Assembly (NCBI GenBank): GCA_009779655.1 | Contig: WRDV01000040.1 | Span: 1 to 8,385, forward strand | Direction: 5' to 3' | DNA from: Dehalococcoidia bacterium | Lineage (GTDB): Bacteria > Chloroflexota > Dehalococcoidia > Dehalococcoidales > UBA1222 | Length of the DNA: 8,385 nucleotides | Shown: in pieces, positions 5,839 through 8,385 of the stretch | Position numbering within the stretch: the first letter of the stretch is position 1 | Layout of the letters: each line of letters starts with the position of its first letter | Program-made: the position numbers and the translations under genes | The notes under the pieces: generated by a model | Database searches by the model: none | What the model was told of the DNA's origin: nothing | The model's input: the letters and a program-made list of their open reading frames with translations, nothing else

Positions 5839-5862
5839 GAGTATCGGCAAGCCGTCCTACTC
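5839..5862. terminator. Imperfect hairpin between convergent genes, possible bidirectional 3' end
   Basis: GAGTA (5839-5843) pairs with TACTC (5858-5862), and inside these CGG pairs with CCG around CAAG. The hairpin lies between the plus-strand sirtuin and minus-strand yedF, where a shared terminator would be expected. T-runs on either side are poor (CTCTTAATT on the plus strand), so this is a weak candidate. Confidence 0.3.
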
Positions 5863-5964
5863 TCTTAATTGGTGCTTGACAAAAGGGGAGCGTTGCTATC
5901 ACTTCAATAATTTTACGGACTTAGTGCCTATTTTTTGCGGAATATAGGATAATGCCACAACACG

Positions 5965-6564
5965 CTAAATCTTGATAATCTTGTTTGCTTCTAGTAGGGA
6001 ATTCACAATATCATACATGTTGCCGACGACGCCACACTTCAACTTATCGAGTATGTCATAATAAGTAAGACATGTACCGCAGGAAACTATCTCTACCCCG
6101 TCTTCGGTCAATGCCTCAAGGCTATCGAGCATTTCTGAGCCTTCAGTACTCAACTTAACCCCATCGTTGATGAAAATCACCTTCTCCGGCTTGGGCTCAG
6201 AATCATGTAATGTATTAAGGAAAGCTTTCATTAATATTATTCCCAAGCGTTCATCGCCGTCACCAAGCTTATCGGTAGTTATGAAAACCACGACGCCGCT
6301 AGCGGTCGACGCTCCGGACACAACAGACGGCTTGCCGTTCGCATCCGTCTTTGGGGTAATATGCATATGGAATAACCCGCCGCCTTTATCTTCAATTTCA
6401 ACGCTATGCCCTTGGCTTTGCACAAAACGTCTGACGTTGTCGCGGCTGACAATACTGTCAACTATTGTCAGTAATTTCTCGCCTTCAGCCTTTTCTATGG
6501 CTTTTTTTGTATTTACTATAGGCCAAGGACAAGTCTGTTTGCGGCAATCAATTTGAATAACCAT
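5965..6564 (-). CDS. yedF: YedF-type protein: TusA domain fused to a DsrE-like domain
   Basis: This 199-residue protein joins two sulfur-handling domains. Residues 1-72 form a TusA-like domain with the CPxP motif as TCPWP (active Cys12). Residues about 88-199 form a DsrE-like domain ending in VEIVSCGTCLTYY, with Cys152 and Cys155. This layout matches the long form of YedF, a family linked by genome co-occurrence to selenium metabolism; the E. coli protein has only the first domain. Both domains would carry persulfide or perselenide on cysteine. The start is ATG at 6564 with AAGGAG six bases upstream; that site overlaps the TAA stop of the tusA-like gene as TAAGGAG, so translation is coupled. 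It is the last gene of its operon and converges on the sirtuin gene. Its own downstream partner is unknown. Confidence 0.9.
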   Translation of the reverse strand: MVIQIDCRKQTCPWPIVNTKKAIEKAEGEKLLTIVDSIVSRDNVRRFVQSQGHSVEIEDKGGGLFHMHITPKTDANGKPSVVSGASTASGVVVFITTDKLGDGDERLGIILMKAFLNTLHDSEPKPEKVIFINDGVKLSTEGSEMLDSLEALTEDGVEIVSCGTCLTYYDILDKLKCGVVGNMYDIVNSLLEANKIIKI

Positions 6565-6574
6565 TCGGCGCTCC

Positions 6575-6790
6575 TTAAGGACATGGGGTCAATTCCAAAT
6601 GAATCTCGCCCTTATGCTCATTAACTACAACTCTATAACCTTTGCTTTCAGCCAGACGTGTAACGTGTTCCTTTGGAGTAACCCCGTCCACCTTTACCAA
6701 TAGTTTTTCTCCGGCATGAGTAGCCATAGCTTTTTGCACGCGCACCACAGGAATAGGACAAGCCAGCCCTAAAACATCTACTTCAAACAT
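6575..6790 (-). CDS. TusA-family sulfurtransferase / sulfur carrier
   Basis: This 71-residue single-domain protein has the TusA fold: VDVLGLACPIPVVRVQKAM, with active Cys11 in the CPxP motif (CPIP), followed by the usual strand-helix-strand pattern (LLVKVDGVTP, HVTRLAESKGY). TusA proteins hold a persulfide on this cysteine and hand it to partners for tRNA thiolation, molybdenum cofactor or selenium use. Some stand-alone relatives, such as YeeD/TsuB, work with YeeE thiosulfate importers. A second cysteine, Cys70, sits next to the C-terminus. The start is ATG at 6790 with AAGGA nine bases upstream, overlapping the end of the NnrD-like gene. It is eleven bases ahead of yedF. With a YeeE-type pair in the companion operon, thiosulfate or selenium handling is plausible; general tRNA thiolation is less so. 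Confidence 0.9.
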   Translation of the reverse strand: MFEVDVLGLACPIPVVRVQKAMATHAGEKLLVKVDGVTPKEHVTRLAESKGYRVVVNEHKGEIHLELTPCP

Positions 6791-6802
6791 ATTGAGTCAT
6801 CC

Positions 6803-7696
6803 TTATTTGGCAGTATCGGTATAGCAAATTCCCGCCCAAGAGCAATAATTCTCCTTGGCAACCGCAGGGAACTGCTCTATTACTTCCTTCACTTTGGTAG
6901 CCGGTGTTGGCTGCAACATCTTCCCGGCCACGCGGTTAGTGCGGCAGGCATAAACAGCAGCGTCCTTAGGCTCAAGCCCTGCATAAACAAGCGCCGAAAC
7001 CAAACCGGTAATAGTATCTCCCGTGCCGCCGATAGGCTCAAGCATAGGCACGTTAGGCTCATTGATAGTACTTAATATCTGTCCGTCAGCAGCCACATAA
7101 TCCGTTTTACCTTTTACCAGCAAAAGCTTGGCAGCGCTCTTATTCGCGAAAGCTGCGGCAATCTGTTCCGGAATTTTTTCCGCATCGCTTGCAAATAAAT
7201 AGTTTGAAATATAAGCCGGATGAGTAGCCTGAGGGTCAGCCAAGAACGCTATTTCGGAAGGATCCGGTGTAAAGATATCAAACTCAGAAGACAGTCCGGC
7301 ACCCTTAGCGGCATACATAGCCCCGGCATCCGCAATCATAAAAGGACGCTTAGAACATCCTTTAATAGTTTCACATAACTTCTTCAGCAAAGCCATGATT
7401 GGCAAGCTGTAATGTAATGTCACTTGATCCGGAGATAATTCTACAATATGCTCAATAAGATACTTGTACATATCGCGCGTGCCCTCACCGCCGCCAATAT
7501 CTCCTGCCACCAGCGCATAAGGCGCGTCTATTTTAAAGTAGTTCGTTATCGCAAGCGCAGCGCTGATCATAGCGCCTGTGCCTTGAGTACGCGAAAAACG
7601 CTGTTCGCCGGCATACAAATAGTCATCGTCTTGCCGCACTTGACCATAAGTAACAGGCAAATTCTTATCAGGAACTGTCCCGCACAAGAGCATCAT
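6803..7696 (-). CDS. NnrD/YjeF-C-like ribokinase-fold protein, copy 2
   Basis: This 297-residue paralogue of the protein at 1566-2435 is collinear with it along its length. With the start used here the motifs are GDIGGGEG (65-72), MIADAGA (120-126), FTPDPSE (142-148) and EPIGGTGDTITG (220-231), with Asp227 as the likely catalytic base. The frame is open back to a TTG at 7714, but I choose ATG at 7696: GGAGG (7710-7706) is nine bases upstream, the ATG overlaps the previous gene's TAA as TAATG, and MMLLCGTVP then aligns with MLLLVGTVP of copy 1. Unlike copy 1 it has a C-terminal tail with CSWAGIC (Cys285 and Cys291). Between its cysteine-protein partner and tusA/yedF it may activate or prime a carrier, repair NAD(P)HX, or phosphorylate an unknown substrate. 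Fold likely; reaction unknown. Confidence 0.75.
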   Translation of the reverse strand: MMLLCGTVPDKNLPVTYGQVRQDDDYLYAGEQRFSRTQGTGAMISAALAITNYFKIDAPYALVAGDIGGGEGTRDMYKYLIEHIVELSPDQVTLHYSLPIMALLKKLCETIKGCSKRPFMIADAGAMYAAKGAGLSSEFDIFTPDPSEIAFLADPQATHPAYISNYLFASDAEKIPEQIAAAFANKSAAKLLLVKGKTDYVAADGQILSTINEPNVPMLEPIGGTGDTITGLVSALVYAGLEPKDAAVYACRTNRVAGKMLQPTPATKVKEVIEQFPAVAKENYCSWAGICYTDTAK

Positions 7697-8232
7697 TAGC
7701 CGTTGCCTCCACAATAAATATTTACAGATTCCTCATACGCACGCTGTAGCATAGTTGCGCACAATGTATAGCCTAACTCATTAGGATGGGGCGCTTCAGC
7801 CAAAGTCTTACCCACCATCTCGGCATTTAAGTATGGGATGTCCGGGCAACCTCCGCCGGAAATATTAACTACCAAACCTGTTGCTTTTTCAAAAGAAAGC
7901 TTCATATTGCCCGATTTAACCATAACCCATTCGCCAAAATCAGTCGCCTTAACAATATCGCACATCTGTGCCGCACTTTTTGCAAGAGGCATAAAATGTT
8001 TATAAGGCACATCCTTTTCCTTGAAAATACGCTCTATCCCGGGCTGCTCCACCAAGTTTACTTCCAACGCCAAATCGCACCCCATACGCAGCTCGGGCGG
8101 CGGCGCCACTAACTTTGATTCATACCCCGACGCCCGCGTTACGCGGTCTCCTTTCATGGCGCCGGCGACGTCATGAAATATTATTATACCGTCGCCTACG
8201 AACTTTACTTTCTCCGGTTTGGATGCTTCCAT
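7696..8232 (-). CDS. DUF3343-type cysteine protein (putative S/Se carrier) with extra C-terminal domain, copy 2
   Basis: This 178-residue paralogue of the protein at 2438-2977 begins with a DUF3343-like part: GIIIFHDVAGAM, then APPPELRMGCDLALEV with Cys52. The unknown extension again contains ISGGGCPDIPYL (Cys129) and a downstream TLCA (Cys148). The three cysteines shared by both copies are 52, 129 and 148 here. Cys91 and Cys174 (in the tail NIYCGGNG) are private to this copy. The start is ATG at 8232 with GGGGG nine bases upstream. It is the first gene of the operon leading to the NnrD-like, TusA and YedF genes. No signal peptide or membrane segment is visible. A cysteine-based sulfur or selenium carrier or acceptor is inferred from DUF3343 and the neighbours. 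Confidence 0.75.
   Translation of the reverse strand: MEASKPEKVKFVGDGIIIFHDVAGAMKGDRVTRASGYESKLVAPPPELRMGCDLALEVNLVEQPGIERIFKEKDVPYKHFMPLAKSAAQMCDIVKATDFGEWVMVKSGNMKLSFEKATGLVVNISGGGCPDIPYLNAEMVGKTLAEAPHPNELGYTLCATMLQRAYEESVNIYCGGNG
7706..7710 (-). promoter_or_regulatory. Shine-Dalgarno fixing the start of NnrD-like copy 2
   Basis: GGAGG on the minus strand, within the last codons of the DUF3343-type gene, is nine bases from the ATG at 7696. That ATG shares one base with the upstream TAA. A TTG at 7714 lies upstream of this site and cannot use it, so the shorter protein is preferred. Confidence 0.65.
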
Positions 8233-8385
8233 AACTCATAACCCCCGAAATATACTTTTACAAAACAGCAATTTTCTAACAACTGTAATTAATCTAATGA
8301 AAACTTTCCGCACATACAAACATTATAAGGCTAACACACTCATATTTTCTATGCCTACTCTCTTTCTTGCATGATAAATCCGATA
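8233..8385 (-). promoter_or_regulatory. Upstream region of the second operon, with a TATAAT -10 box
   Basis: On the minus strand a perfect TATAAT lies at 8327-8322, about 90 bases before the first ATG. The hexamer 17 bases upstream (AGAAAA, 8350-8345) is a poor -35 box, so an activator or another start may be needed. The leader would be AT-rich, with no riboswitch or terminator that I recognise. No gene is visible in this stretch, although one could begin beyond the right edge. Confidence 0.35.

Overview
The window looks like chromosome from an anaerobic low-to-mid-GC Bacillota. A Negativicutes/Sporomusa-like or clostridial relative would fit, but this is an impression from gene content, strong GGAGG ribosome sites and gene style, not a computed assignment. 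It holds ten essentially complete protein genes, plus the first 20 codons of an eleventh running off the left edge. I see no rRNA, tRNA or CRISPR array.

Layout. (1) Positions 1-60, minus strand: the start of a truncated gene with a very strong Shine-Dalgarno (SD) sequence inside a hairpin; it may be a transposase or other helix-turn-helix protein. (2) 61-487: about 430 bases with no convincing gene. (3) 488-2977, minus strand: a tightly coupled operon transcribed right to left. It encodes a DUF3343-type cysteine protein, an NnrD/YjeF-C-like ribokinase-fold protein, and two half-size YeeE/YedE transporter subunits. (4) 3182-5771, plus strand: a GcvH-like lipoyl carrier, dihydrolipoyl dehydrogenase and a sirtuin. 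(5) 5772-5964: a convergent intergenic stretch. (6) 5965-8232, minus strand: a second operon encoding a second DUF3343-type protein, a second NnrD-like protein, a TusA-type sulfurtransferase and YedF. (7) 8233-8385: an upstream region with one TATAAT box.

The most striking feature is the twin two-gene module. DUF3343-type protein followed by NnrD-like protein occurs twice in the same order. One copy is followed by a sulfur-compound transporter and the other by two sulfur/selenium carrier proteins. Both cysteine proteins carry the motif ISGGGCPDIPYL; both NnrD-like proteins carry EPIGGTGDTITG. This suggests an undescribed route that imports a sulfur or selenium species, passes it along cysteine carriers as persulfide or perselenide, and needs a dedicated ATP- or ADP-using ribokinase-fold enzyme. 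YeeE (thiosulfate), TusA and YedF are established sulfur/selenium families. The role of the DUF3343/NnrD-like pair is inferred.

Between the two modules sits a small lipoyl set (carrier, flavoprotein reductase, NAD-dependent deacylase) without glycine-cleavage T or P genes. It could be an ordinary lipoamide/glycine-cleavage fragment, a lipoyl carrier under sirtuin control, or part of the same thiol chemistry, recalling the lipoate-binding proteins of sHdr sulfur oxidation. The sequence alone does not decide between these.
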